A stretch of DNA of 64,000 nt from Microbulbifer donghaiensis (GCF_900129095.1 NZ_FQVA01000007.1:62001-126000); one strand, 5' to 3'; positions 26,590 through 35,835 are shown, numbered from the stretch's first letter. Made by a program: numbers and translations. Notes: a model not told the origin generated them from the letters alone.

Positions 26590-26665
26590 GCGGGAATAGC
26601 TCAGTTGGTAGAGCGCAACCTTGCCAAGGTTGAGGTCGCCAGTTCGAACCTGGTTTCCCGCTCCA
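26590..26665 (+). tRNA. tRNA-Gly (GCC), copy 3
   Basis: As copies 1 and 2 except for T-stem pair 52-62, which is A-T here instead of G-C. Anticodon GCC, encoded CCA. Confidence 0.97.
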
Positions 26666-26672
26666 AATAAAA

Positions 26673-26699
26673 AAGCCGCTCAATCGAGCGGCTTTTTTA
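26673..26699 (+). terminator. Rho-independent terminator after tRNA pair 3
   Basis: AAGCCGCTC-aatc-GAGCGGCTT with a T-run; a near copy of the terminator 330 bp upstream. Confidence 0.85.
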
Positions 26700-26768
26700 T
26701 GCGTGCGATTTGCAGTGCCCTGACGGGCGAACACCCGGTTCGCCCGTACGAATGCGCTGCTGCCGCCA

Positions 26769-26833
26769 GTAGGAGCCTGCTTGCAGGCGAAAAAACCGCG
26801 CTCCGCAGTGTTCGCCTGCGAGCAGGCTCCTAC
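26769..26833. repeat. REP-like palindrome (GTAGGAGCCTGC type)
   Basis: Arms 26769-26791 and 26811-26833 are inverted copies with one mismatch. GTAGGAGCCTGCTTGCAGGCG-type palindromes are well known dispersed repeats of pseudomonads and relatives. Confidence 0.85.
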
Positions 26834-26931
26834 GATACAGTTAGACCACCCAGGCTTTCCCGGAGACACCGCCCGGTTGAAATAAGTTGCCCAAGCGCGT
26901 TGAATAGCGCCCTCAGTTTCAGGAGGAAGTG

Positions 26932-27867
26932 ATGACTGCGGCGCTCTCCATAAAAAATCTGCAGAAAACCTACGACAACGGCTTCCAGGCCCTGAAGGGC
27001 ATCAGCTTCGATGTGCAGCCGGGGGATTTCTTCGCCTTGCTCGGCCCCAATGGCGCCGGCAAGTCCACCACCATTGGCATCATCTGTTCGCTGGTACGTA
27101 AAACCGGCGGCAATGTGTCCATCTTCGGTATCGATATCGACAAGGATTTCCCCGCGGCCAAGCAGATGCTCGGCGTGGTGCCGCAGGAGTTCAATTTCAG
27201 CCAGTTTGAAAAGGTCTACGATATCGTCTGCACACAGGGCGGCTTCTACGGCATGCCGCGCAAATTGGCGGAAGAGCGTACGGAAAAGTACCTGAAGCAG
27301 CTGGGACTGTGGGACAAACGCGATACACAGGCGCGCATGCTGTCCGGCGGTATGAAGCGCCGGCTGATGATCGCGCGCGCACTGATCCACGAACCGCAGC
27401 TGTTGATCCTCGACGAGCCGACCGCCGGCGTAGATATCGAGCTGCGCCGCTCCATGTGGACCTTTCTCGAGGAGATCAACCGGCAGGGCACCACGATCAT
27501 TCTCACCACTCACTACCTCGAGGAAGCGGAGAGCCTGTGTCGCAATATCGCCATTATCGATAAGGGCGATATCGTCGAGAACACCTCGATCAAGTCGCTG
27601 CTGAAAACCCTGAATCGGGAGACCTTTATCCTCGATTCGAGCGAGGCCCTGAGCACGTGTCCGGACCTCGGCGGATACAGTGGCCGACTGATCGATGAAC
27701 ACTGTCTGGAGGTCACCGTCGAGAAAGGCCAGTCACTGACTGAACTGTTCGCGGCGCTGACGAAGCAGGGCGTTACCATTACCAGTATGCGCAACCGCGC
27801 GAATCGCCTGGAAGAGCTGTTTGTGTCGCTGCTCGCGGAAGACAGAAAAGGGGAGGGCGACCAGTGA
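26932..27867 (+). CDS. ABC transporter ATP-binding protein (YadG-like)
   Basis: A 311-residue ATPase of the ABC-2 exporter class. Walker A LGPNGAGKSTT, signature LSGGMKRRLMIARAL, Walker B LLILDEPTAGVD and the H-loop TTHYLEEAE are all intact; a ~80-residue C-terminal extension follows, as in E. coli YadG. It starts at ATG 26932 with AGGAGG at 26921-26926. It overlaps the permease gene by 4 bp, forming the usual two-gene exporter. The substrate is unknown. Confidence 0.92.
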   Translation: MTAALSIKNLQKTYDNGFQALKGISFDVQPGDFFALLGPNGAGKSTTIGIICSLVRKTGGNVSIFGIDIDKDFPAAKQMLGVVPQEFNFSQFEKVYDIVCTQGGFYGMPRKLAEERTEKYLKQLGLWDKRDTQARMLSGGMKRRLMIARALIHEPQLLILDEPTAGVDIELRRSMWTFLEEINRQGTTIILTTHYLEEAESLCRNIAIIDKGDIVENTSIKSLLKTLNRETFILDSSEALSTCPDLGGYSGRLIDEHCLEVTVEKGQSLTELFAALTKQGVTITSMRNRANRLEELFVSLLAEDRKGEGDQ

Positions 27868-28637
27868 ACAGCATAACAATGTGGACTTCCTTCACGACGA
27901 TACTGCGCCGCGAAGTGCGCCGCTTCACCCGCATCTGGCCGCAGACGCTGGTGCCGCCGGTGATTACCATGTCGCTGTACTTTGTCATTTTCGGTTCGCT
28001 GATCGGCAGCCGCATCGGCGAGATGGGCGGCTTCTCCTATATGGAGTTTGTGGTGCCCGGCCTGATCATGATGGCGGTGATCACCAACTCCTATTCCAAT
28101 GTGGCCTCCTCTTTTTACAGCGCCAAGTTTCAGCGCAACGTCGAGGAGCTATTGGTATCGCCGACGCCCAACTGGGTGATCATGGCCGGCTACGTGCTGG
28201 GCGGCGTTGCGCGCGGATTGATAGTGGGCCTGGTGGTGACCCTGATCGCACTGTTCTTCACCGATCTGAGCGTGCAACACCTGTGGCTGACGGTCTCCAT
28301 CGTGTTTCTGGCCGCGGTGCTTTTCTCGCTGGCCGGGTTTATCAATGCGATCTTCGCCAACAGTTTTGACGACATCTCCATTATTCCGACCTTTGTGCTG
28401 ACGCCGCTGACCTATCTCGGCGGAGTCTTTTATTCCATCGAACTGCTGTCGCCTTTCTGGCAGGGACTGTCGAAACTGAACCCGGTTCTATATATGGTGA
28501 ATGCCTTCCGCTACGGCGTGCTGGGAGTTTCGGATATCAACGTGGCCTGGGCCTTTGTTGGGGTACTGGTGTTTGTCGCGCTAATGTTTGCCTGGGGGCT
28601 GCACCTGATGACCCACGGCAAGCGCCTGCGACACTGA
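27864..28637 (+). CDS. ABC-2 type transporter permease (YadH-like)
   Basis: A 257-residue inner membrane protein with six predicted helices. It carries the ABC-2 permease features: VPPVITMSLYFVIFGSLIG, an FVVPGLIMMAVI helix, a cytoplasmic FQRNVEELLVSPTPNWVI loop, and the YLGGVFYSIELL segment. It is translationally coupled to the ATPase (ATGA overlap) and closely resembles E. coli YadH. Export of an envelope component is plausible but not shown. Confidence 0.92.
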   Translation: MNSITMWTSFTTILRREVRRFTRIWPQTLVPPVITMSLYFVIFGSLIGSRIGEMGGFSYMEFVVPGLIMMAVITNSYSNVASSFYSAKFQRNVEELLVSPTPNWVIMAGYVLGGVARGLIVGLVVTLIALFFTDLSVQHLWLTVSIVFLAAVLFSLAGFINAIFANSFDDISIIPTFVLTPLTYLGGVFYSIELLSPFWQGLSKLNPVLYMVNAFRYGVLGVSDINVAWAFVGVLVFVALMFAWGLHLMTHGKRLRH

Positions 28638-28645
28638 GAGCGATC

Positions 28646-29476
28646 ATGACGAGAGAAGACTGGCAGAACCTGCCGCTGGGGCAGGAAACGCAATACGAAT
28701 CCGCGTACAACCCCGCGCTGTTGCACCCGATTCAGCGCTCGATTTCGCGCGCGCACCTCGGGCTGGACGGCGAGGCGCTGCCGTTCTTCGGTGAAGATGA
28801 GTGGTGGGGCTTCGAACTTTCCTGGCTGAACCCGAAAGGCAAGCCGCAGGTGGCGGTGGCCCGTTTCGCCTTTCCGGCTACGAGCCCGCATATGGTGGAA
28901 TCCAAGTCATTCAAGCTGTACCTGAATTCCTTCAACCAAACGGTGTTTCCGTCTTGGGATGCGGTAAGCGACGCCCTGGAAAAAGACCTGACCGCGGCCT
29001 CCGGCGCAGATATGTCCGTCACGCTGTTCGAGGTGGAGGACCCCGCGCTGGCCGTTGCTAAGCCCGAAGGCTATTGCCTGGATTTGCTGGACATCGATAT
29101 CAAACATTACCAGCCGGATGCCGCATTGCTGGCATTGGACAGCGATGACAGACCTGTCAGCGAAATCCTGTACAGCCACCTGCTGCGCAGCAACTGCCCG
29201 GTAACCGGTCAGCCAGACTGGGCCACGGTGTCCGTGGAATACAAGGGGCCGGCGATCGAGCGCGAGTCGCTACTCGCCTATATTATTTCTTTTCGCGAGC
29301 ACCAGGACTTCCACGAGCACTGTGTGGAGCGCATGTTTTGCGATCTGCAGCGGTTGGCGGAATTCGAGGAGCTGACCGTCTGCGCCCGTTACACGCGTCG
29401 CGGTGGCCTCGATATCAACCCGTTGCGCAGCACGCTGCAGAATAAAAAACTGCCGCCACGATTCGCGCGTCAATAA
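28646..29476 (+). CDS. queF: NADPH-dependent 7-cyano-7-deazaguanine reductase QueF
   Basis: A 276-residue long-type (bimodular) QueF. It reduces the nitrile of preQ0 to preQ1 for queuosine in tRNA. The active Cys is in LLRSNCPVTGQPDWATV; the substrate Glu/His region is SFREHQDFHEHCVERMF. The length matches the E. coli enzyme. It begins 8 bp after the ABC permease stop and may be cotranscribed with it. No other queuosine genes are in the window. Confidence 0.95.
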   Translation: MTREDWQNLPLGQETQYESAYNPALLHPIQRSISRAHLGLDGEALPFFGEDEWWGFELSWLNPKGKPQVAVARFAFPATSPHMVESKSFKLYLNSFNQTVFPSWDAVSDALEKDLTAASGADMSVTLFEVEDPALAVAKPEGYCLDLLDIDIKHYQPDAALLALDSDDRPVSEILYSHLLRSNCPVTGQPDWATVSVEYKGPAIERESLLAYIISFREHQDFHEHCVERMFCDLQRLAEFEELTVCARYTRRGGLDINPLRSTLQNKKLPPRFARQ

Positions 29477-29652
29477 GTGTCTTTGTCTCATCGGTGAGGC
29501 GCTCTGAAAAGCGGGCGCCTGCACCCTTTCCGCAAGTTTCCCCTCTCTTGACCCCGATACGAGTCCGAATTCCTACATTTCGTCCCTGGACTGCGACGAT
29601 GGTCTTTAATGATGAAGTCCCAATTGGGTTCTGATTTAACCGGGAGGTGCAC

Positions 29653-30174
29653 ATGAGAGATGCGGGTTTCGGCGGCAAATCGATGACGACGCTCGGTATC
29701 CTGACGATAGTCCTGGGTGCATTGGCGCTAATGGCGCCGGGCATTGCCGGCCTTTCCATCGCGATGGTGATCGGCGTACTGGTGCTGATTGCCGGTGTCC
29801 TCCGCCTGATCTGGGCGTTTCGCGCCGGGAGTATCGGCAAAGGTATAGTGGGAATTGTGCTTGGACTCCTGACGATCGTCGCAGCACTGATATTGCTGAG
29901 CCGCCCATTACTACTCAGCAGCACGCTTACCCTCCTACTGGCGATCTACTTCATTGTTGACGGCGCCGCAGAGATGCTCGCGGGATGGCGTGCCAAACCG
30001 GAGACAGGAAAAACCTGGCTGATATTGGGTGGCCTCGTGTCGATCCTGCTGGGCGTGATCTTGTGGACGCAGTTTCCCTTCTCTGGAAACTGGGCGCTGG
30101 GAATCCTGTTTGGGGTCAAGCTGATTTTTATCGGCATCATCATTGTCTCGGGAGCCAGGCCAGCGGGCGCTTAG
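29653..30174 (+). CDS. HdeD/DUF308 family membrane protein
   Basis: A 173-residue protein with six predicted helices arranged in three DUF308 repeats, each glycine-rich (for example LGILTIVLGALALMAPG and WLILGGLVSILLGVILW). HdeD of E. coli is linked to acid resistance at high cell density; the biochemical role is unknown. The ATG at 29653 has GGGAGG at 29642-29647. It opens a same-strand cluster with a hydrolase, a DcaP porin and a lipoprotein. Confidence 0.85.
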   Translation: MRDAGFGGKSMTTLGILTIVLGALALMAPGIAGLSIAMVIGVLVLIAGVLRLIWAFRAGSIGKGIVGIVLGLLTIVAALILLSRPLLLSSTLTLLLAIYFIVDGAAEMLAGWRAKPETGKTWLILGGLVSILLGVILWTQFPFSGNWALGILFGVKLIFIGIIIVSGARPAGA

Positions 30175-30229
30175 TCCGTGACCTGATTTGCCCCGTCTCA
30201 CTGCTGGTGCCTCGGGAGATCTGAGCCGG

Positions 30230-31717
30230 ATGCTGCCAATACTCCCCGCCGCAATATGGGTCGGGCGGATTTTCCGCTTTATTGTTTATAGCGCCCTCGG
30301 CGCCCTCCTGACCCTGCTGGTCGTGTTCGCGCTCTATATTGAACGCCTGCCGGATCTTCAAATTTGGCACACGGCGGTGCTGGACGAGGAATACACCCAG
30401 GAATCGCCCGTCTCTACCTTCCCTGAATACCTGGCGCTGGAAGAGCGGCTGTTCGCACAGCTCGATGATCTCATCTACAAAAAGACCGGCGCCGCCGGGC
30501 CGAACAGCATCAATCGCTATCTGCGAGGCAGCCTGGCGGACCCGACGCGCTGGACACCGAACTGGAATCGAAGTTATCTGCTGGAGGCGCAGGATCCGCG
30601 CTCCCTGGTGTTGTTGTTGCACGGCCTGACCGATGCGCCCTACAGCTTGCGACACATGGGGCAACGCTTGCACGAATCGGGTGCCACGGTGCTGGGCTTG
30701 CGCGTGCCGGGTCACGGCACGGCGCCGTCCGGGCTGGTCACCGTGCGCTGGCAGGATATGGCTGCCGCGGTGCGCCTGGCCATGCAACACCTGGCGGATA
30801 CGGGGAATGGCCGGCCTATTCATATCGTCGGCTACTCCAACGGCGCGGCCTTGGCCGTGCACTATGCGCTGGCGGCCATCGATGACCCGGAACTGCCACC
30901 GGTGCAGAGCTTGGTACTCATTTCCCCCGAAATAGGTATTTCGCCAGTCGCGGCGCTGGCGGCCTGGCAGGAGCGCCTGGGCCGCCTGTTGGGTATCGAC
31001 AAGCTGATGTGGAACAGCATCCACACCCTCGAATATGAACCGTTTAAATACGGTTCCTTTGCGATCAATGCGGCTGCGTTGTCCCACAGTCTCACGCGGG
31101 AGATTCAGCGCCGCACCAGGGAGCTGGCTAATAAAAGGCGCTTGGGAGAAATGCCGCCGGTCCTGTCTTTTTCTTCGGTGGTCGACGCCACCGTCGAGGC
31201 GCCGGCGGTGGTGCGGGATCTGTTCAATCTGCTGCCGGCGGGAGGCCACGAGCTGGTGCTGTTTGATATCAATCGCCAGGCCAAGATCGAGCAGTTTTTG
31301 ACGTGGAATCCCGATCGTATGATCGCGGCATTCCAGGGCGCAAAGCACAGATTCTTTGCGCTGACGGTGGTGACCAACACCGACGGCAATTCTTCCAGTG
31401 TCGTGGCTGCCCACTGGCCGCCGCAGCAGCGCACCGCCAGCAGAACGGCGCTGGGACTTTCGTGGCCAACTGGCATTTATTCCCTGTCCCACGTCGCGCT
31501 GCCTTTCGCCCCGGACGATACCGTATACGGTGGCTTTCCCTCCGGGCCCGGTCCCGGAATACGGCTCGGCAATCTCGCCTTGCGCGGCGAACGCGGTGCC
31601 CTCGCCATCAGCGCTTCGGCGCAGTTGCGCCTGCGCTGGAATCCCTTCTACCCGTGGCTGGAACAGCGCGCTATCGAGTTTATGGGGTTGAATACGCAAT
31701 CTCGACCGTTGAACTAG
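30230..31717 (+). CDS. Membrane-anchored alpha/beta hydrolase
   Basis: A 495-residue protein with an N-terminal transmembrane helix (about residues 15-38), placing the rest in the periplasm. The hydrolase fold shows the oxyanion segment LVLLLHGLTDAPYSLRHM, a GHGTAPSGL loop, and nucleophile elbow IVGYSNGAAL. The acid and base are probably in the later VVDATVEAP and SLSHVALPF segments. Such sequences resemble esterase/lysophospholipase-like enzymes; substrate unknown. It lies between HdeD (55 bp) and the DcaP porin (67 bp) on one strand. Confidence 0.82.
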   Translation: MLPILPAAIWVGRIFRFIVYSALGALLTLLVVFALYIERLPDLQIWHTAVLDEEYTQESPVSTFPEYLALEERLFAQLDDLIYKKTGAAGPNSINRYLRGSLADPTRWTPNWNRSYLLEAQDPRSLVLLLHGLTDAPYSLRHMGQRLHESGATVLGLRVPGHGTAPSGLVTVRWQDMAAAVRLAMQHLADTGNGRPIHIVGYSNGAALAVHYALAAIDDPELPPVQSLVLISPEIGISPVAALAAWQERLGRLLGIDKLMWNSIHTLEYEPFKYGSFAINAAALSHSLTREIQRRTRELANKRRLGEMPPVLSFSSVVDATVEAPAVVRDLFNLLPAGGHELVLFDINRQAKIEQFLTWNPDRMIAAFQGAKHRFFALTVVTNTDGNSSSVVAAHWPPQQRTASRTALGLSWPTGIYSLSHVALPFAPDDTVYGGFPSGPGPGIRLGNLALRGERGALAISASAQLRLRWNPFYPWLEQRAIEFMGLNTQSRPLN

Positions 31718-31784
31718 GCTTACTGGCTGATTCTTTCACTTCACCCAACTTTCCGCGGCCGGGAAAAGGAGCAGGCTCAACGGC

Positions 31785-33029
31785 ATGGTTTCGAACGCGC
31801 GACAGTTTGCTGCCATCGCCGTGCTCGCGTTTGCGTTACTGGCCGCAGCATTGCCCATATTCGCCAGTGAATCGAAGCGGGTGCCGCCTTACGAGGGGCT
31901 GGAGGAAACTATCGCCGGTGCGAAGGCCGACTGGCCCGGCTCCATACCACTGCCGGGAAGTGCTACCCGCATCAGGATCAGCGGTTTCGCCGAGCTGAAT
32001 GTCATTCACGACACCGATGCGATTCTGACACCGGGCGATTTCGTCACGAGCGACATTGTCACGGCGGATGCGACGGCCGCCGAGGGCGCCGATGGCGAGA
32101 CCAATTTCAGTGTGCAGGCCTCCCGCCTGGTGGTGGAAACGCGCACACTGCTGCACGGGCGGTTGCTGACGACTTATGTTTCCGTGGACTTTTTTGACGA
32201 TTCCCGCGGCACTACGCCGGAATTGCGCCTGCGCAAGGCCTACGGCGAGCTGAGCAATATACTGTTCGGCGGTGATCTGCTGTTCGGCCAGGACTGGACA
32301 ACCTATACCAATCTCCACGCGACGCCGAATACGCTGGACTTCGAAGGGCCGAACACGGTATTCGGTGTGCGCCATCCGATGGTGCGCTGGACGAAATACC
32401 TGTGTCCGGATCTGGCACTGAAAATCGCCGCCGAGGCCCCCGACAAGCGCGCTTTCGAAGGTGCCGATCCGGTATCGCGCTGGCCGGATGCCACGGTCGT
32501 TCTCAGCTCGCAGACCGACGACTTCAATTTGCAGGGCAGCGTGCTGGCGCGGGACCTGCGCGGCAGCGGCGAGCCCGATTCGACGGTTTCCGAATTCGGC
32601 TGGGCCGCCAGTTTTGCCGGCCGCGTGCATATGCCCGGAAACCTGAAACAGGATTTCGCAACTTTTTCCCTGACCGTCGGTGATGGTTTCGGCGGCGTTC
32701 TCAATGATGGTCCGCCCGACGCCAGCTACGACGTGGAAAATAATGCGCTGGAGGCAATAGAGACACAGGCCTGGTTCGTCGGCTACCAGCACTGGTGGAG
32801 CCCCAGGCTCTACAGCGTCATTTCCTATGGTGAAATCCGGCAGGACAATCTGGAGATCCAGTTGTCGGATGCCTTCAAGGAGACGCAGTACAGCAGCGCA
32901 AACCTGACCTGGACGCCGTTTCCGCAGTGGCTGCTCGGTATCGAATTCCTGTACGGCACACGGGAGGACAAGGATGGCGATAGCGGGTCAGATTTCCGTA
33001 CCCTGATCACCAGTCGCTTTTCCTTTTAA
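31785..33029 (+). CDS. DcaP-like trimeric outer membrane porin
   Basis: A 414-residue exported protein: signal peptide to about residue 27 (ending IFASES), then the DcaP opening segment IRISGFAELNVIHDTD, repeated amphipathic strands, GQDWTTYTNLHATPNTLDFEGP, and a C-terminal strand ending in Phe (LITSRFSF), the usual outer membrane insertion signal. DcaP of Acinetobacter takes up dicarboxylic or other negatively charged compounds. Here the neighbouring hydrolase could process the imported substrate or release it (inference). Confidence 0.88.
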   Translation: MVSNARQFAAIAVLAFALLAAALPIFASESKRVPPYEGLEETIAGAKADWPGSIPLPGSATRIRISGFAELNVIHDTDAILTPGDFVTSDIVTADATAAEGADGETNFSVQASRLVVETRTLLHGRLLTTYVSVDFFDDSRGTTPELRLRKAYGELSNILFGGDLLFGQDWTTYTNLHATPNTLDFEGPNTVFGVRHPMVRWTKYLCPDLALKIAAEAPDKRAFEGADPVSRWPDATVVLSSQTDDFNLQGSVLARDLRGSGEPDSTVSEFGWAASFAGRVHMPGNLKQDFATFSLTVGDGFGGVLNDGPPDASYDVENNALEAIETQAWFVGYQHWWSPRLYSVISYGEIRQDNLEIQLSDAFKETQYSSANLTWTPFPQWLLGIEFLYGTREDKDGDSGSDFRTLITSRFSF

Positions 33030-33031
33030 AG

Positions 33032-33607
33032 ATGGAGCGCGATGTGAACAGTCAATTCCGGCAATTGGTGGCCTGGCTGATTGTCAGCAGCTGCCTGTTG
33101 TTGACCGCCTGCACGAGCGCCAGCACTGTCATCACCCATAGCTGGCGCGATCCCGTGCGGCCCACCGTGGCCATCGGCAGAACCCTGGTGCTCGCGATAC
33201 CTTTCAGCCCCCTGTCGGAAGTCGGCGTCCGCGCCGAAAACGCCTGGGTTACTCATCTCCGCCAGCGCGGTATCGATGCCCAGGCGTGGAGTCAGCTGGC
33301 GCCCGATCTGCCGGTGCCAGAAAAGCGCGACGTGGTCGCGACGGTCCGGGGAATGGGATTCGATACCTTATTGGTGGCGCGGGTGGTCGATCTTAAAAAA
33401 GTGGAGCGGGACACCGCCGCCTCCCAGGTCGCCGTGGTCGAGACTCTACTCTACGACGGTAATTCTGAGCAGATTGTGTGGTGGGCCGAATCGGATACCT
33501 ATCTGATCAGCCACACCGGCGAGGAGATCCGCTATCCGCGGGACAGCGTGCTGCGGGAATATGTCGAGGTCGTCAGCCGCGAGATTTCCGCGGCCGGGCT
33601 GCTCTGA
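33032..33607 (+). CDS. Predicted lipoprotein of unknown function
   Basis: A 191-residue protein with a hydrophobic leader and lipobox LTAC, followed by a soluble domain that begins with TVITHSWRDP and contains a GFDTLLVARVVDLKK strand. I recall no family with certainty. It begins 2 bp after the porin stop; the ATG at 33032 is one choice, but a GTG at 33044 with GGAG just ahead gives a better-shaped leader. The close coupling suggests work with the porin, perhaps in the outer membrane. Confidence 0.7.
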   Translation: MERDVNSQFRQLVAWLIVSSCLLLTACTSASTVITHSWRDPVRPTVAIGRTLVLAIPFSPLSEVGVRAENAWVTHLRQRGIDAQAWSQLAPDLPVPEKRDVVATVRGMGFDTLLVARVVDLKKVERDTAASQVAVVETLLYDGNSEQIVWWAESDTYLISHTGEEIRYPRDSVLREYVEVVSREISAAGLL

Positions 33608-33636
33608 ATTTTTGGACTCGGGCTGGTATAGCCCGG

Positions 33637-35031
33637 CTAGATAATGACTTTGCTTTTCAGTGTTGCCGCCGCCTTTTCCAGCGACTGCAACACCTTGTCT
33701 TTGTCATAGTTGCGGATCTTGTCGAGATCCAGGTGCATCGAAAAGCCTGGGGCGTGGTCCTCGAGGTAACCCTGTTGACCGCCGAGGTTTTTGCGCAGGT
33801 CGGTGACCTGGTAAACCTTGACCGGCGTGCTGAAGCCTTTGACGGTTACGTGGCCTTTGTCGCGGCACATGACGGTGTGCTTGATCAGGGCCCAGGTCTC
33901 GTGGCTGATCAGGATCTCGCCCGGCTGTGCGGCGCCCTCCAGGCGTGCGGCCAGGTTCACATGGGTGCCCATGACCGTATAGGACTGATAGTTGGCAGTG
34001 CCGAAAATACCGACGGTGCAGTAGCCGGTATTGATACCCATGCGCACCTGCAGTGGCCGGGAAATGCCCTTGTTGTACCACTCCTGCTTCATCTCCCGCG
34101 CCCGCTTGCGCATCGCCAGTGCCATAGCCACGCAGCGCAACGCATCGGACTTCGGGCCTTTGCTGTCATCATCGCCGAATACCACCATCACCGCGTCACC
34201 GATGAACTTGTCGATGGTGCCGCCGTATTGCCCGGCGATGCGCGCCATTTCTGACAGGTAGCTGTTGAGCAGTTGTGTCAACGTCTCGGCTTCCAGCTCC
34301 TCGGTCAGCTGGCTGAAATCCTTGATATCGGAGAAAAACACCGTAAGCAGCTTGCGCTCGGTGACCAGCTCGCCTTCGCGCCCGTTGGTCACCGCCCGCC
34401 ACAACCGCTGGGGAAGGTATTTGGACAGTTTGTAGGTGCGCATCTTGCCTGTGTGCTGTTCGTTCATAAGCACACGGTTGGCGTCCTTCAGCTGGCTGAG
34501 TTGTTTGTGCGTATAAAAGGCGTGCGCGCAGAAATAGGTGAATACGCCGATAAGGCTCGCGGCGCTGATATGCAGGTCCGCGTTCACCACCAGGGCGGGC
34601 TCGTGAATCAGGTAGCCGGAGCCTACACCGAGCAGCAGGCCGGTATTGTGTTCAAACCAGCGGCGACCGCCGCCTTCGGTCAGTGCATTGAATTGCACCA
34701 TGGTGACGAACAGCAATGACGGCAGCAAGCTGAAATTCGCCAGCGCGATGGCCACACCAATCAATATGGCGTCGGTGAAGGACAGCCAGCGGCGCACATT
34801 GCCGGCATTCTTGGCGTTGGCGCCGCGACTGATCTGGAAGGCGACAACGGTATAGACGAGCAGGAGGGCGGCGACGCCGAGAGTCAGCACCTTGTCCAGC
34901 TGCCAGGGCGAAGACCAATGGATGGTGTTCACCAGGGTGCCGGCCGCGGCAAAGCAAATCAGAGTGCGAAAATAGAGCGGGTAACGGGGATCGATATTCC
35001 GCCCAGTGTTCTCCCCAAGCTGGTCCTGCAT
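33637..35031 (-). CDS. Membrane class III adenylate/guanylate cyclase
   Basis: A 464-residue protein: about six transmembrane helices in residues 20-180, a linker, then a class III catalytic domain. Metal-binding aspartates are in VFFSDIKDFSQL and KFIGDAVMVVFGDD, and the transition-state Asn/Arg pair in HVNLAARLEG, so it should be active. Adenylate versus guanylate preference cannot be decided by eye. The membrane part resembles none of the well-known receptor types. It is convergent with the lipoprotein gene and divergent from the nitroreductase. Confidence 0.9.
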   Translation of the reverse strand: MQDQLGENTGRNIDPRYPLYFRTLICFAAAGTLVNTIHWSSPWQLDKVLTLGVAALLLVYTVVAFQISRGANAKNAGNVRRWLSFTDAILIGVAIALANFSLLPSLLFVTMVQFNALTEGGGRRWFEHNTGLLLGVGSGYLIHEPALVVNADLHISAASLIGVFTYFCAHAFYTHKQLSQLKDANRVLMNEQHTGKMRTYKLSKYLPQRLWRAVTNGREGELVTERKLLTVFFSDIKDFSQLTEELEAETLTQLLNSYLSEMARIAGQYGGTIDKFIGDAVMVVFGDDDSKGPKSDALRCVAMALAMRKRAREMKQEWYNKGISRPLQVRMGINTGYCTVGIFGTANYQSYTVMGTHVNLAARLEGAAQPGEILISHETWALIKHTVMCRDKGHVTVKGFSTPVKVYQVTDLRKNLGGQQGYLEDHAPGFSMHLDLDKIRNYDKDKVLQSLEKAAATLKSKVII

Positions 35032-35268
35032 TTGTGGTTATCTTTGTCTGGTTGAGCAGAAAATAAGCAATGTGCGAGGCGGCAATCCAGCGGGTTCTGG
35101 CCCGGTCTTATTTACTATCGCGATGCCGCCGCAGATGGGACGGAAGTGTACTCCTACAGAGAGAATAATGCGAAATATCTGTGAAACGGCGCAAATTCTG
35201 TGACGTACGTGGGCCCATTTGCGCGGTTGCGCTAGAATCCCCCGATCGATTTTTGACTGGAGACAGCG

Positions 35269-35835
35269 ATGGATGCCCTGACGGCCCTGCACAACCGAGT
35301 TTCAACCGGTGTTCTGACCGAACCGGCCCCCAGTGAACAGCAGCGGCAGAACATCTTTCGCGCGGCCCTGCGCGCAGCCGACCACGGCTGCCTGCGCCCC
35401 TGGCGCTTCCTGTTGGTCGAGGGAGAGGCGCGCAACCGCCTCGGTGAAATCCTGCTGCGTGCGGCGGAGCAGGCCGAAGACGGCCCCCTGAGCGACGCCC
35501 AGCGGGAGCGCACCCTCGCCATGCCCCTGCGCGCCCCACTGATCATCGTCGCGATCACCCGCCTGCAGGACCACCCGAAGGTGCCGCGTCTGGAGCAGCA
35601 TATGTCCACCGCCGGCGCCGTCCAGGCCATGTTGACCGCAGCTTATGCCGAGGGGGTAGGGGCCTACTGGCGCACCGGCGCCCTGGCATACAGCCCCGTG
35701 GTGGCCGAAGGGCTGGGCCTGGCCAAAAACGAGCGTATCGACGGCTTCATCTATTGCGGTACCCCCCAGAAACCCCCACGCCAGGCCCCGGATCTCGCCG
35801 TGGCGGACTATTTCGCCCAATGGAGTGGTCAATAA
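35269..35835 (+). CDS. Nitroreductase family protein (YdjA-like)
   Basis: A 188-residue FMN-dependent nitroreductase-fold protein. The HNRVSTGVLTEPAPSEQQ start, the AADHGCLRPWRFLLVEG flavin-contact segment, and GAVQAMLTAAYAEGVGAYWRTG are typical of the compact YdjA type. The natural substrate is unknown; reduction of nitro or quinone compounds is the family activity. The ATG at 35269 is preceded by TGGAGACAG. tRNA-Ser follows 80 bp downstream. Confidence 0.9.
   Translation: MDALTALHNRVSTGVLTEPAPSEQQRQNIFRAALRAADHGCLRPWRFLLVEGEARNRLGEILLRAAEQAEDGPLSDAQRERTLAMPLRAPLIIVAITRLQDHPKVPRLEQHMSTAGAVQAMLTAAYAEGVGAYWRTGALAYSPVVAEGLGLAKNERIDGFIYCGTPQKPPRQAPDLAVADYFAQWSGQ

Noticed and set aside
25771-26700. 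CRISPR-like or phage attachment array
   Set aside because: The repeats are tRNA genes with full cloverleaf structure and encoded CCA.
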